This document shows positions 23,906 to 38,400 of a stretch of 64,000 nucleotides of DNA, piece by piece. How positions within the stretch are numbered: the first letter of the stretch is position 1; every line of letters starts with the position of its first letter. Under the pieces are notes generated by a model, which saw only the letters and a list, made by a program, of their open reading frames with translations, ran no database searches and was not told where the DNA came from. Origin of the DNA: Glaciozyma antarctica PI12 (taxonomy: Eukaryota > Basidiomycota > Microbotryomycetes > Kriegeriales > Camptobasidiaceae); the NCBI GenBank assembly GCA_002917775.1, contig KZ627155.1:530675-594674 (forward strand). Reading direction: 5' to 3'. The position numbers and the translations under genes are program-made.

Positions 23906-25030
23906 ATGTCCTGGAGGTGCAGCGGACTCACGAACCACGAACTCACTCACAACCTCAAGAGCGAGGGGCTGCTCAAGCACGACAGGTGAACTCAGCTGCC
24001 CCGCGTTCGCCACCGGCTGGACCGGCCTCGCTCGCCTGCGCTACCAGAGTGCCTCGCTAACGCAGCTTCTCGCAGAATAGTGCACGCCTTTCAGAGTATC
24101 GACCGCGCCAACTACGTTCTCAACAAGCGCGATGCGTACGAGGTGGGTTGCTCGACGGATGGGAGGGACCTCGCTGACTCGCTTCCCGCAGGATTCGCCC
24201 TCGTACATCGGTGAGTCTCACCGGGTAGCTCCTCGACTTGAGAGTAAGCTGACGAGCTCGTACAGGATTCGGCGCGACCATCTCAGCTCCGCACATGCAC
24301 GCCCATGCAGTGGAAGCCCCTTTTAATCCCCTTCCCTGAAGCCTGGTGCGAAGGTGCTTGACATCGGTACGCTCGTTCCTGAAGGTCGAAGGAGAGCGCC
24401 TGGGAAGGCAGGAGCTTAATATCTCGCTTCGCAGGATGCGGAAGTGGCTACCTTCTCGGAGTCTTCAACCAGCTTGTCTCTCCCGGCGGAACCGTTCTCG
24501 GAATCGAGCACATCCAAGGACTGGTCGACCTCTCGCGCAACAACCTCTCTCGCGAACCGACGACGCGCGCTGCGATGGCTTCGACCTCTCCTTCGATTCG
24601 CCTCGCTCTCTACGATGGGAGACAGGGGTCGCCGCCCGAGATGACGCCCAAGGAAGGATGGGACGCGATTCACGTGTGCGTTATCGTTTGCTCTTTCTGC
24701 TGACTTTCGCTGACGAGCGAGCAGTGGCGCGGCGGCTCCTCACATTCCTCAGGCTTTGATCGATCAGCTGGCGTCGCCCGTGCGTTCCTCTCGTTCGCTC
24801 GCTCCTCCCGTCGAGACTGACTTGGTACAAACAGGGGAGGATGTTCATTCCCGTCGGAACCGTCTCGCAGTCCATCGTTCAGGTCGACAAAGACGAGAGC
24901 GGCGTCGTGCACAAGAAGCACCTCTTCTCCGTCAACTACGTTCCGTAAGCTCGCTTCCCTGAGAATCCCAGCTCCGAAACTGACGGAGCTTCGACTCAGC
25001 CTCACCGATCCCGACCTTCAGTACCCGTAG
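23906..25030 (+). CDS. Protein-L-isoaspartate O-methyltransferase, tandem copy 1, frame broken
   Basis: SAM-dependent enzyme that repairs isoaspartyl residues in aged proteins. Start [20 protein letters not shown]. Hallmarks: '[20 protein letters not shown]', '[16 protein letters not shown]', SAM-binding '[13 protein letters not shown]', '[15 protein letters not shown]', '[12 protein letters not shown]', and the end LTDPDLQYP. In the exon containing 24301-24355, the frame through [10 protein letters not shown] reaches a TGA, whereas the frame of 'PGAKVLDIG' is offset by two bases. Relative to copy 2 the easiest reading is one extra C in each of two C runs, near 24317 and 24335. No normal-sized intron can rescue it. 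Either a recently disabled gene or a base-calling error. Intron positions match copy 2. Confidence 0.75.
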
Positions 25031-25253
25031 TCGGTCGCAGCCTCGCTAGTGCAATGATTCGCTTTGTGTCCGGAGAATGTTGCTGCCAGAATTCTCAGGC
25101 CTCTGGCCAGTCCTAACAAGGCTGGAGGAGTCAGAAGCAGTGACTGTTGAACGCTTGAGAGCTGGGGGAGAGCTGGCTGAGGTCGACGAAAAGGCGAAAC
25201 GAGCGCGGAGCCACTCTCGCGGCTCTTCCTCCTCCTTTCTCCCTGCTTTCACC

Positions 25254-26183
25254 ATGGCGTGGCGCTGCTCTGCTCTCACCAACGAACAGCTTATTTCGAA
25301 CCTGCACCGCGAAGGCATCATCAAACACACCAAGTAAGCGGCGGCGCCCGAGGTTCGGTGGGGGCGCCCTGCTCAACCGTCCTTCCTCCGCAGGGTCGCC
25401 GACGCTTTCAAAGCCGCCGACCGCGCTGACTACGTTCTCGGAGGTCTACACGCTTACCAGGACGCACCTCAGCCGGTCGGTGAGCAGCGCGATCGCTCAG
25501 AGGCTGAGTGGAGGCTGACCCGCTGCACCAGGATTCGGCGCCACCATCTCAGCGCCGCACATGCACGCTTACGCTGTAGAGGGACTGCTCCCGCTCCTGA
25601 AGCCTGGCGCCAACGTCCTCGACATCGGTACGTCCTCCTCGCTTCTCCTCGACACCGCGACTTGAAGCTCACCCTCTCGGCTTCGCAGGTTGCGGCACCG
25701 GCTACCTCCTCGCCGTCTTCCACCACCTCATCTCCCCCGGCGGAACCGTGCTCGGCATCGACCACCTGCAAGGTCTCATCGACCTCTCTCGCACGAACCT
25801 CGCTCGCTCTCCCACCACTCTCGCCGCTCTGAGTTCCTCCCCTCCCTCTATCCAGCTCCACTGCGGCGACGGGAGGAAAGAGTCTCCTGCTGAGTTGACG
25901 CCCGAGGGAGGATGGGACGCGATTCATGTCGGAGCGGCGGCGCCTCATATGCCCGAGGAGCTGGTGGCGCAGCTCGCTTCGCCCGGGAGGATGTTCGTCC
26001 CCGTGGGGACTGGGAGTCAGGCGATTTGGCAGGTCGACAAGAATGAGAAGGGGGAGATCCATAGGCAGAAGCTCTTTGGGGTCAACTACATCCCTGTTCG
26101 TCTCTCCCAACTCGAATCTCGCTGCCGAGGTCGCTAACAACTCTTTCTCGCAGCTCACCGACGCCGATCGCCAGCACCACTAG
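25254..26183 (+). CDS. Protein-L-isoaspartate O-methyltransferase, tandem copy 2, intact
   Basis: Same family as the gene just upstream and in the same orientation, 223 bp away. Start [20 protein letters not shown]. It contains '[20 protein letters not shown]', SAM-binding '[15 protein letters not shown]', acidic '[10 protein letters not shown]', '[18 protein letters not shown]', '[16 protein letters not shown]' and the end LTDADRQHH. All exons join in frame. The length is about 230 residues, normal for eukaryotic PIMT. Cytosolic; no signal or transit peptide is visible. The two proteins are clearly similar along their whole length but far from identical, so the duplication is not very recent. 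Confidence 0.92.
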
Positions 26184-26288
26184 TCTCTCGCAAGCTCGTA
26201 GCTTGATGTAACAGAATTGTTCTCGTACGACACCTCGTTCACTCCTTCCACCGGTCCCCCGAATGATTCTGAAGACCTGCTCGGCGCG

Positions 26289-27984
26289 TCAGCTCGAGCT
26301 CCTCCGTCGCGAAAAGTGAGAGAACGCACTCATGATCCTACAGAGCTGCTTATGATTCCCTACGCGCCATGCAAGCTTTTGGTGTTCCGCACTGCAGTAC
26401 CTGCTCACAGCGCATCAGCTCCGCCATCTCCAATCTGCGAAAAGGGAACTCACTTCGCCACCTTACACCCCGCACACTTATTCCTCGCCACCTCCACCTC
26501 ACACGCCTTCCAACAGCAGTTCACCTTCTCGTCCGCGAGCGCAGGAAGACGAACCCCCGCTGCTTTACCGAGCTCGATCCACGGCTCCATCCCAGCGAAG
26601 ACGTCCTTGATCCCCTCGCGAATGGACCATTGGTCCGAAGTTCGCGTCGCCTGAGCGATATTGAGCATCGATAATAATACCTCGGGGACGTAGAGGCGTG
26701 CGACGGCGCGGACGGACGGAGCGTAGGGCGCCGCAGGGGTGTCCGTGAGAGCGTCGGTGTAGAGCCCGACGAAGAGGTCGAACGGGGCGGTTTGGGATCG
26801 GGGTAGGATCGGGGTAGAGGACGAGGTGCTGGAGGGAGAGAACGGCACCTTCCGAGCGAGATGGTCTGGATGAAGTTGTGCGTGCTGAGGAGGTCGGCGA
26901 GGACGCGGTAGGGGTCGGGAGAGGCGGTGATGATGCCGCACTGTGCGAAGGTCAGGAATGCGAGGAGGGGAGAGTAGGAATGGCGTACGAAGAAAGTGCA
27001 GGCTGTTTCGATGGTGGACCACCGAATCTCGGGAGGGCTCGACTTTAAGAACGAGATAGAATTCTTGATGAGGTGGACGAGCATTGGCGTGATTGCGGAG
27101 CTCAGTTCCGAAGCTGCGAGAGCGCGACCGATAGGATTGACACCTCCGACGACTAGACAAAGGAGTTCAGCCAACGACACGAGTTCGTTCGGCAGCCAGT
27201 TTGAAGTCGGGTCCACGGGCGCCTGCAGGACGTCAATCGTCTTCAAGACAATGGTTTTGAGAGGGACGGCATCGGTGAATTTGTTGAGCCAAATTTCTGC
27301 CTTGCGAGATTCCGAGTGTCCTATTTGCCCGATGAGGTTGTGGACCATGAGACGAGGATTTGGCTCCGTGACGCGTAGCCAGCAGAGTGCGAGGATTTCG
27401 ACGGCGCGCGTCGAGTCCAGGAATGAGCTGCACAACGAAAGTAATTAGGTGATACGTCTAAGAGGTGTGGAGAGCCAAACGCACGCCGTGGAGTTCTCCT
27501 CTCCGGGAAGAGGGGGCGAAAGGAAATGAAGGAGGTGGTTGACCAAGCAAAGCGACATGATCCGAACTGGACCGGCACCTGTTCAAGAGTGTGAGCCAGA
27601 GCAGGGATCCGACCGCGCTGTGACCTACCTTCGTGCCCAGCTTCGAGCTCATGTCGATCCCGCCAAATCCGCTCTAGGATGGAAGGAGCAGCGGCTCGCA
27701 AAGCCTTGATCTCTCGTCGATCAGCTGCTGAGGACCTGTTCTCCGTCCATGGAGCACCGATAAGGTTTGATACGCCAGCCTGTACAGAACCTTAGAACGT
27801 GCACAGGACGGGGGAAAGAAGGACGACCGGCGGCCGTGTACCAGTTTGGGGCGGAAGTAGGCTGGATCTTCGGCGCGTTGTTGGCAGGACAATCGACGAG
27901 ACGGTCGATCCAAAGCTGAACCACGCCCGCAAGACGCAATTTCGAGCAGATCTCGTCATCTGCGCACGCCTGCTCGTTACACAC
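26289..27984 (-). CDS. MYND zinc-finger protein with helical N-terminal region
   Basis: The C-terminus is a MYND finger assembled across an intron: 'CWKACEVEVARNKCAGCKVA' then 'KYCSAEHQKLAWRVGNHKQL' followed by Cys. The zinc ligands C, C, C, C, C, H (in place of the common Cys), H and C are present. The splice (GTGAGTTCCC...GAGCAG) was chosen because it restores KYCS. Stop at 26289-26291. The upstream part is Leu-rich and helical (ILALCWLRVTEPNPRLMVHN, IWLNKFTDAVPLKTIVLKTI, AITPMLVHLIKNSISFLKSS), which suggests ARM/HEAT-like repeats. The frame is hard to follow near 26840 and 27720, so exon borders there are uncertain, as is the start (27984 is the best in-frame Met seen). Target unknown. Confidence 0.65.
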
Positions 27985-28735
27985 AAATCAGCAGGACTCG
28001 AGCAGGCGGGATGACGAGGCTTCAACGAACGTTGGAGAGAGCTCCGACTAGGAAGTGGTCGCCTTCTCCTCTGCGAACTTTGGCTTCAGTTCCTGCAGAG
28101 TCGTTCCTCACTGATGAGGCCGTGTTAATAAGGTGAGGAGAAGCGGGAGAGGAAGCAGCGAGACGAACCTGCGGCCTCCGCCTCGATAGTTCTAGTTCTA
28201 GCGTTTCCGTTGAAGGAGAATGACATGATCTCCTGCCCCAAAGGTAGACGCAAGCAGAGGAGAGGGAGGTGGACGAGAGAGGGAGAGAGAACTTGGCTCA
28301 GCCTGCGCCTGGAGAGAGTCGCCGCGAAACTTTGGCGGGGGAACCTCTGCGCTGAGGGTCTTCTCTCCTGGGGCCGCTCTCGTCTCTACACTCACTCAGC
28401 CTAGGCTTCTTCGACCCGTGAGTCCCTTTCTTTCCACACCAGCTATGCCGTCTACCCAGTCCCTCCACCGTGGCGGAGACGGCGAGTCTTGGAGGCAGCT
28501 CGATGACGGAACAAGGTCGAGAGGGTCGCGAGACTGGCGCAGTCGCTGAGCAAGGGTCAGGGAGAGTACCAGCCAGCAGGTGGAGACTTGGAGAAGCTGC
28601 TGCTTACCTCCAGGTCGCCGCTGCCTTCTCAGTCACCACCAGCGTCGAAGAAATCTATCGCTGACCTCGTCCCCTTTCACCTCACAGACCACCGCCACTT
28701 CTCTCCATCCAACTCTCCCAACAGCATCGTCAGCA
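27985..28735. other. Intergenic region between MYND gene and UBC4
   Basis: 751 bp between divergent start codons. It contains short open frames that look like chance, and no repeat. Pyrimidine-rich sequence near 28400-28460 and 28660-28720 probably belongs to the UBC4 5' UTR. Confidence 0.4.
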
Positions 28736-30064
<1,329 letters not shown>

Positions 30065-30507
30065 ACGAACTCGCCCTTTGATTTCTGGAGATGACGACGA
30101 TGGGTACGGGCTATGCGGAGGAGAACGAAAGGAGGGAGGAGGACGGGGAGAAGGAAGGTGGAGGTGGTGGTCGCGGGGTGAATCTCTCTCGTTGCATGGC
30201 CTGTCATTGGATATCGAGTCGTGCTTTGCCTTTCGTTTGGGGTCTTTTTGAGAGCGCGGAGGCGGATCTTGAGCACGAAGCTGGTGACGTCGAGCAGCGA
30301 CAGAGGAGGAGTGAGCGAGCGTCGTCGCTCCTTCGTCTTTCTCCCTCTCCCATCGACTTCGACACTAACTTATCTGGCAGTACCCTTCATACAGCACAGT
30401 AAGCACACTCAGTTATAGCTAGAGGCCTAGAGTTTCAGTAGATCTCTCGATCCGCGTCGAGCGCTCCCTCCCCCTCTCCCCATCGCAGATCCTCCCGCCG
30501 ACCCTCG
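30065..30507. other. Intergenic region between UBC4 and the expansin-like gene
   Basis: 443 bp holding the UBC4 3' end and the promoter of the downstream gene. It begins with a purine-rich stretch (GGAGGAGGACGGGG-like, 30130-30175). Nothing else recognised. Confidence 0.4.
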
Positions 30508-31638
30508 ATGGCAGCAGCGTTCCTCCGCGCCCTTCTCCTGCTCACATTCCTCGCCCCCTCTTTCGCAAGAGACATCAGCACCATTCCCATCCCTCCCACC
30601 GGCGTACGCTCCTCCCTCCTCCTCTTCTCCTCTCCTCCTCTCTGACGCTAATGCTTCCTTTAGAACGCCTCTATAACGCACTACGACCTCCCCCTCTCCG
30701 GCTACATCGCCGCGTGCGGCTGCGGTGGAAACTCCTCTTACTACCCCACCGCCGCCCTCTCTCAAGCCGCCTACGGGAGCTCCATCAGCGCTGGACCAGC
30801 CTGCGGGATGTGTTTCAATTTGACGCTGGTGAAAGCGGTGGTGGCGACGCCAGAATTTGTGCCGGAGGAGGGGGAGAGGCCGTGGGTTGTGGTCAAGATT
30901 ACGGTGCGTTCGAGGGGGTGGGAGAGGGGAGGAGCTGATGGAACGAGGTAGGATAAGTGCCCGGCTCAGGGGCTTTTTGATCCGGATAGGACGTGGTGTG
31001 GGGCTACGAAGGGGAAGATGAATAAGTGAGCTTCCGTCGAGGGCGAAGAGAGGGAGGAGGAGGCTGATTTGCGTCTTTCAGGGCGTGCGTTCGTTCTCCT
31101 GTGGCATCCTCTGCGTCGTACTCAATCGCCGAGCTGAACGCAGTGGCGTTTCTCTCCATTTCGATCTCGCGTCGCCATCCCCGATGATTCCTGCTTCGTT
31201 CTTCCCCGCTCCGCCCGCGAGCTACGGCTACAGTGCGCTCGTATGCGCTCGTATCCCAGTACAGCTGCTGACCGCACGAGCGCAGGTGAATTCGGAGCGT
31301 GGATGGCGACGTACGAGGCAGTATCATGCACGACCTGGGCTGGCTACGCGAACGAAACTGTGAGCCCTCTCAGCTCGCCTTTGCGATCATCGCTGATCCT
31401 TTTTAACAGGCCTCAATAGTCGACCCTTCGCTCGCAAACACCTCCGCTTGCTGTCCCCTCGACCCTCTCGTGCGTTCGTTGTTCTTCGCTTGACGATCTC
31501 GCGCTGATGACGGCTTCGCAGGCAACGGTTAATGGGACGTGCGCGGCGAGTTCGTTGCGAGTGGGGAGTGCACGTCGGCAGGGGATTTCGGTGGTGCTGT
31601 GTATTCTGTTGGGGGTGGTGCAGATGGTGCTGCTGTGA
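30508..31638 (+). CDS. Secreted expansin/GH45-like (double-psi beta-barrel) protein with hydrophobic C-terminus
   Basis: Signal peptide at residues 1-20 (MAAAFLRALLLLTFLAPSFA). The mature part resembles expansin/EG45 barrels: 'SGYIAACGCGGNSSYYPTAA', 'LSQAAYGSSISAGPACGMCF', 'PWVVVKITDKCPAQG', 'NGVSLHFDLASPSPMIPASF' and 'SEFGAWMATYEAVSCTTWAG'. The HFD motif corresponds to the barrel's conserved Asp region. Six exons; the join giving NNGVSLHFDL uses the acceptor at about 31139 and skips a nearer one. The C-terminus is hydrophobic (GISVVLCILLGVVQMVLL) directly before the stop, preceded by small residues and Cys, which suggests a GPI signal or a membrane tail. Likely acts at the wall or in the environment; catalytic activity not shown. 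Confidence 0.75.
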
Positions 31639-31971
31639 TGGGATTGAGGATGGAGGGTGGAGAAGGTGTCTTGTTGTTAATTTATTGGATCGGCCAGGAT
31701 TTTGCGAGCGAGCTGGTGGGTACAAGCGTTGCTGTTCGCTTCCAGGTACCGTTCTCAACCTCGTCGAAGGAAAGTCAACTTCAAGGAGAAGAATAGGGAG
31801 AAAAGGCGGCAGTAGGATCCGGAAGACGCGTTTCCTCAACTCACCTCTCTTGCACCTCTACCAGTCTCCTCTGCTCCACCTGGACCAGTCCAGCCTCTCC
31901 GTAGCGCCTCGGATCCACTGCTTGCTCGTCCGCACCGCGCACTGAGCCCAGCCCGCCCGCCAAACGCCGCC
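31639..31971. other. Intergenic region upstream of MET17
   Basis: 333 bp. I looked for Cbf1/Met4-type E-box CACGTG sites and saw none; AT content is slightly raised near 31670-31690 (TTGTTGTTAATTTATTGG). Holds the MET17 promoter. Confidence 0.4.
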
Positions 31972-34001
<2,030 letters not shown>

Positions 34002-34229
34002 TGGAATGAAAGGCTGGCAGTCTCTCGTCGTCGGGTCGGTCTGCTTGTGATACAAGCTCTACCGTAGCCCAAGAGTACTCTACTCCAGTTCCTTTGTTCG
34101 TTCGTTCCAAAAGAAAGTACACCGACAGATTTGGCCCCTAGTCACCTGGCGTTCGATTGCTTATTCCTTCGCTGCTTACGCGTCCCTTTCTCTCTCCTCC
34201 TACGACGCCAACAGCCCAACAACGCCTTT

Positions 34230-35359
34230 ATGAACGAGCTACTCTCGGAAGCATCCACCTAAACCGTAACCGTCACCGTGGCGTACGCCGGCGCCGCCAC
34301 CTCCTTCACCCTCCCCTCCTCCTCCCTCCTCTCCGATCTCCAGCACCTCCTCTCGACCCATTTCGACGTCCCACCGCACGCTCAGAAGCTCATCAGCCAA
34401 GGCGTTAAGTTCACCGACCCATCCGCACCTCTCGCCACTCTCCTTAGATCAGGGACCAAGCTCCTCCTCATCGGCGCCAAACGATCCGACGTCGATGCGC
34501 TGCGGAAGGAGGAGGAGATGCGGCAGCGGAAGAAGAGTGCGTTCGAATACCATGCGCAGCATAAGCATGCGCCGGTGACGAGTACGGCGTCGGCGTCGTT
34601 GGAGTCGGACGAGGCGTACTGCTTTCATCGGATCGTGCCTTTCCCGTCGGAGGTGCCGTGCGAGGACGTGAGGAGGAAGATGCTGGAGAGACTGGTGCGG
34701 GACGAGGCGGTGCGGGACGTTATGAAGCGCCATCGGTATCAGGTCGGAGTGCTGAATGAGCTGCATCCGCTGCTGCAGGTGCGTCCCAATCTTCGCCACT
34801 CGCTCCCCTTTCCCCTGCCCTAGCTGGGTCAGGCTGATTCTGAGCTCTGTTGACTTGATTCTTGCACCGCAGCCGACGCTCCTCGGTCTCAACAAGAACG
34901 CAGGAGAGGCGATCTCGCTCCGCCTCCTCACGAACGACCTCGAAGGAACGCGCGCCTACTTTGACGTTCGTAAAGTCCTTCTCCACGAGCTCGCGCACAA
35001 CGTCCACTCAGACCAGTACGTTTAACTCCGCATTTATGCTTGCTTCGCTAACCGCTTCGCAAAGCAACACGGCTTTCAACGAATTAAACTCGCTTCTCAA
35101 CCGAGAAGTAGCTGCCTTCGAACTCGCGCGCGGGATCGGGAATGGTCGATCGGCGGAAGCGTGGTCGCCGGCTGCAGGGGAGGAGGAGCTCGTTCGGACG
35201 ACGCACACGCTGAGCGAGGTCGAGATTTCCGGAGCGGGGGTGCGGAGGCTGAGGAGCAGTGAGGAGGAGGAGGTGGAGGAGAGGAGGGAGAGGGGTAGGA
35301 TTGCGGCGGAGCGGAGAGCGAGGGAGGAGGAGGGGAGGAAGACGAGGACGGGGCAGTAA
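34230..35359 (+). CDS. Ubiquitin-like/WLM-domain metalloprotease
   Basis: N-terminal ubiquitin-like fold ([20 protein letters not shown] through [14 protein letters not shown]), a charged linker, then a WLM domain with the zinc site '[16 protein letters not shown]' (HExxH plus downstream Asp/His). Related to Wss1 and to the S. pombe ubiquitin/metalloprotease fusion; these proteins act on DNA-protein crosslinks and SUMO/ubiquitin conjugates. Three exons; the second intron joins SD-H-N. The C-terminus is a Glu/Arg-rich helix. The 5' end is odd: an ATG at 34230 is in frame ([10 protein letters not shown]), but a TAA at 34260 separates it from TVTVTV, and no other in-frame ATG precedes the UBL. 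Start may be non-AUG, or the TAA a mutation or error. Confidence 0.75.
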
Positions 35360-35466
35360 TTGTATTCGGATGTTGTGCACTCGTCCGAGGCGCAAAAGAG
35401 TTGATGAGGTATAGAAAGGATTGCAGGAGTAACAAGAACAACAGACATTCCACCCCGAAAAGGAGA

Positions 35467-35471
35467 TCACC
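35467..35471 (-). other. 5-nt terminal coding exon of TOR (GG + TGA)
   Basis: Minus strand reads GGATGGTGTCCTTTCT, then GTGAGTCTCG...CTCGCTCAG, then GGTGATCTCC. Splicing gives TGG TGA, restoring the invariant C-terminal Trp of FATC. Without splicing the protein would continue with CESR. Confidence 0.88.
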
Positions 35472-38400
35472 CTGAGCGAGTTGAGCAGTCAGTGTGAGAT
35501 CGAAAAGTCCCAGCGGCGAGCGAGACTCACAGAAAGGACACCATCCGATGAAGCACTGCGAGAGGTTCTCGACCGACGACGCTTGCGCAATAAGCTTGTC
35601 GACTTGGTCCTTGATTGTAAGGACGACAGTCGGCTTGAAATCGCGACCTGGTCGAACGAACGATCATCAGCTATCGCCCCAGGAGAGATCGCAACGAACG
35701 CACCAGTCAGCTTCTGCTGTACGCGCTCGACGACTTGAAGGGCCCGAGCGTTGATCTGGTCCACAGCGTCCTCTGCAATGCGCGAGTCAGCAAAGCCCGG
35801 CTTCTCACTCGCGAGCGAAGAAAACGCACCATCGTGGAAGTTCGTCTCGTCCCCTCGAGGCCGCTTCGCTCCCGCCGGCCCGTGCTCTCCAGCAGCCGTC
35901 TTTCCTTCCACCTGCCTCCCACCTTGCACGAGCCTCCAGTTGATGAGAGGATCGTGAACAAAGGCTTCGAGCACGGCGATAATCGACTCCTTGTTCCCGC
36001 GCATGACCCGCATCGTGTTCTGCGATGTGATCTTGAAGGTACCTTCGACGCCCGAGACCTGCGAACGCATCGTCAGTGGTGAAGGAGGGGAGCGGGGAAG
36101 CGAGACGCACCTCCATCGCCGACGTGAGCATGCGAGTGAGGCGGAAGGGGACCTTCTCTGGATGTTTCTGCGAGCACGAAGACGTCAACACCAGGAAACG
36201 AACGCGGAAGAATGAAGAGACTCACTTCTCGCGCCATAGCCACCTCGAAGCAATCTCCAAAGTCGACGTGGATGATCCGACCGCTGAGTCGGTCCATGAG
36301 GAGGTTCGAAGGGTGACGATCGCCGAGTCCGAGAATGTGGCCGACCATGGACATGACGGCGAGCGTTCGGCAGTAGTTGCTTCGTCGGTCGAGCCAGGCT
36401 TCCGAGTTTCGACTCTTGAGCCACATGACGCGGTAGAAGTCCTGGCCCGTCGTGTTGTCCAGCGAGTACTCGAAGACCTCGAGCTTTTGCATCAGGCAAA
36501 GGTGGTCGAAATCGGGCGCCATCTGGGTAGAGAGTTGGTGAGCGGGAGAAGCGCGTGGGGAACCAGAAGCTGCACGTACCTGGAGGATGAGGCGATGCTC
36601 GATGTTGAGCAGGATCTTGCGGCTGTCGCGGTAGTTCTTGATGAGAACGTGCAGCGTGTCGGTGCTGTCAACCCAACCGAGCAGTCCGGAGTTGGGCGAG
36701 AGCGGGATGACGGGGTACTTGACGATCGTGAGGTGGCGCTTGAACGTCTCCGAGTCCTTCTGGAGCAGCGTGTTGACGAGGCCGAAGAGCTGCATGACTC
36801 GCTCGTCTTGACGAAGATCCTCGTGTCCTGTAAGCGAGCTGTGCGTCAGTTGCAGCTTTCGTACGAGAGCACGCGAGCTGACCCTTGAGCAGGAAGTTGT
36901 AGTCTCGCCCGTCGGTGCCGACGATCCTAAGCTTTCGAGGTCGCTGCTTCGACGTAAACACCTCTGAAGTAGGTCCAAAGCTCGAGATGCGAACGATCTT
37001 CTTGCCGGTGGTGTACGTTCCTGAGTGCGTGCGTCAGCGACGTCGACTGAGATGCAGTCCCAGCTCAACACACCTGGAATTGCGAGATCGAGGTCCTTGA
37101 CGGCGAGCAGCTTCGGCGACACGTACTGAAGCTCGAGTAACGTGAGCGTCGGGAGGTTCTTGTTGATCTTGCGGAAGACCTGAAGGAGGAGCATAAGTCG
37201 CTTCGTCGAGCAGAATCGCACGATCCACGCACTTGATAGTAGAGATCCCAGGCATGGTTGAGATCGTTGATCTCGCCGTACTGGCGGTAGCGACGACACG
37301 ATTCCCGTGCATCCTGAAGGTCTCGCCCAAAGGTCTGCGCGAACGAGATCTCGCGAAGCGTCTCGGGTCCCTGTTCTGGCTGTCAGCACGCGCTAGGAAC
37401 GACGAGAGGAGTAACGCACTCGTTCGAGCATGTCGTGGAGCGGCTCGAGAGTCGCAAACATGGCGTCGATGTTGTGGTCGCCGTAAAAGAGTCGGGAGGC
37501 CTCCTCCAAGCCTTCGTGCCAAAGCTCGTGCCAGAGGATCGCCACGCGAATGAGCTCCTGACTGACGAGGAGTGCTTGTTCGACGAGAGAAGCGCTGTGG
37601 TCTCGCATCTTGTCCATGATCGAGAGAGCTGCGTGACGTCGAGGTGCGCTGGGGTACTTGGAGGCGACGGTGAGGGGGTAGACGAGGGCTTGCGGGTGAG
37701 CCTTGCCAATGTCGGTGAGGATGTGCTGGATAAGCTTGCGAACGTTGGCGCTGGGAGCGTGGATACGGGCGATGAGCTGGCAGCAGATGTAAGTGATTAG
37801 CGAGCGACCCCCGCTGCGGATTCGACGACGAACCTGAGGAATGACTTCGAGCCAGGTATCGACGCTGACGCTTCGGAAGCCTTCCGTGATCGCCACCGTG
37901 ACCTCTTGCGAGTAGCCGTACTTGAACCACAGCGTCAGCAGACGAAGGGTGTCCTGGAGGCAGTTGCCGGGCGAGAGGGCGATAGACCGGAAGAACGCTG
38001 CGAGAGGTGAGGGATCAGCGTCGTCCGCTGGAGTGCGAGAGTTCGAGCCTACCTTGAACGGATGGCACGAGGTGATCTGTGAAGACCTGCGGCGGGACCG
38101 TGTCCTGCTCGTTCATCGACTTTGCAAAGTGCGCGACGACCTGCGAGTTTGCGAGAGCCCACGCGTGCCACGCCTTGTACCAGGTCCGATCGAGGTTCGT
38201 CGCGAGGAGGTAGGACTGAAGGATATCGGGGATGGCATCCTGTTTTTCGAACGAACGAAGGTCAGTGACGAAGCGGAACCTCGTCAACGAGGAACTCACC
38301 GAGCCCCAGTCGTCTTGCTGAGCACTCTGCCATTCGCCGAGCTTGTAGTAGCAGCGAGCGAGAAGATGAGTGTACTCCGCTACTCGACCAGTCGTAACGA

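Noticed and set aside
24310-24343. A 32-nt intron (GTGGAAG...GAAG) to repair PIMT copy 1
   Set aside because: Far below the shortest introns here, poor donor, and it would delete a conserved helix.
35370-35466. Additional TOR coding sequence beyond the GG TGA exon
   Set aside because: FATC always ends with the Trp just restored; nothing should follow.
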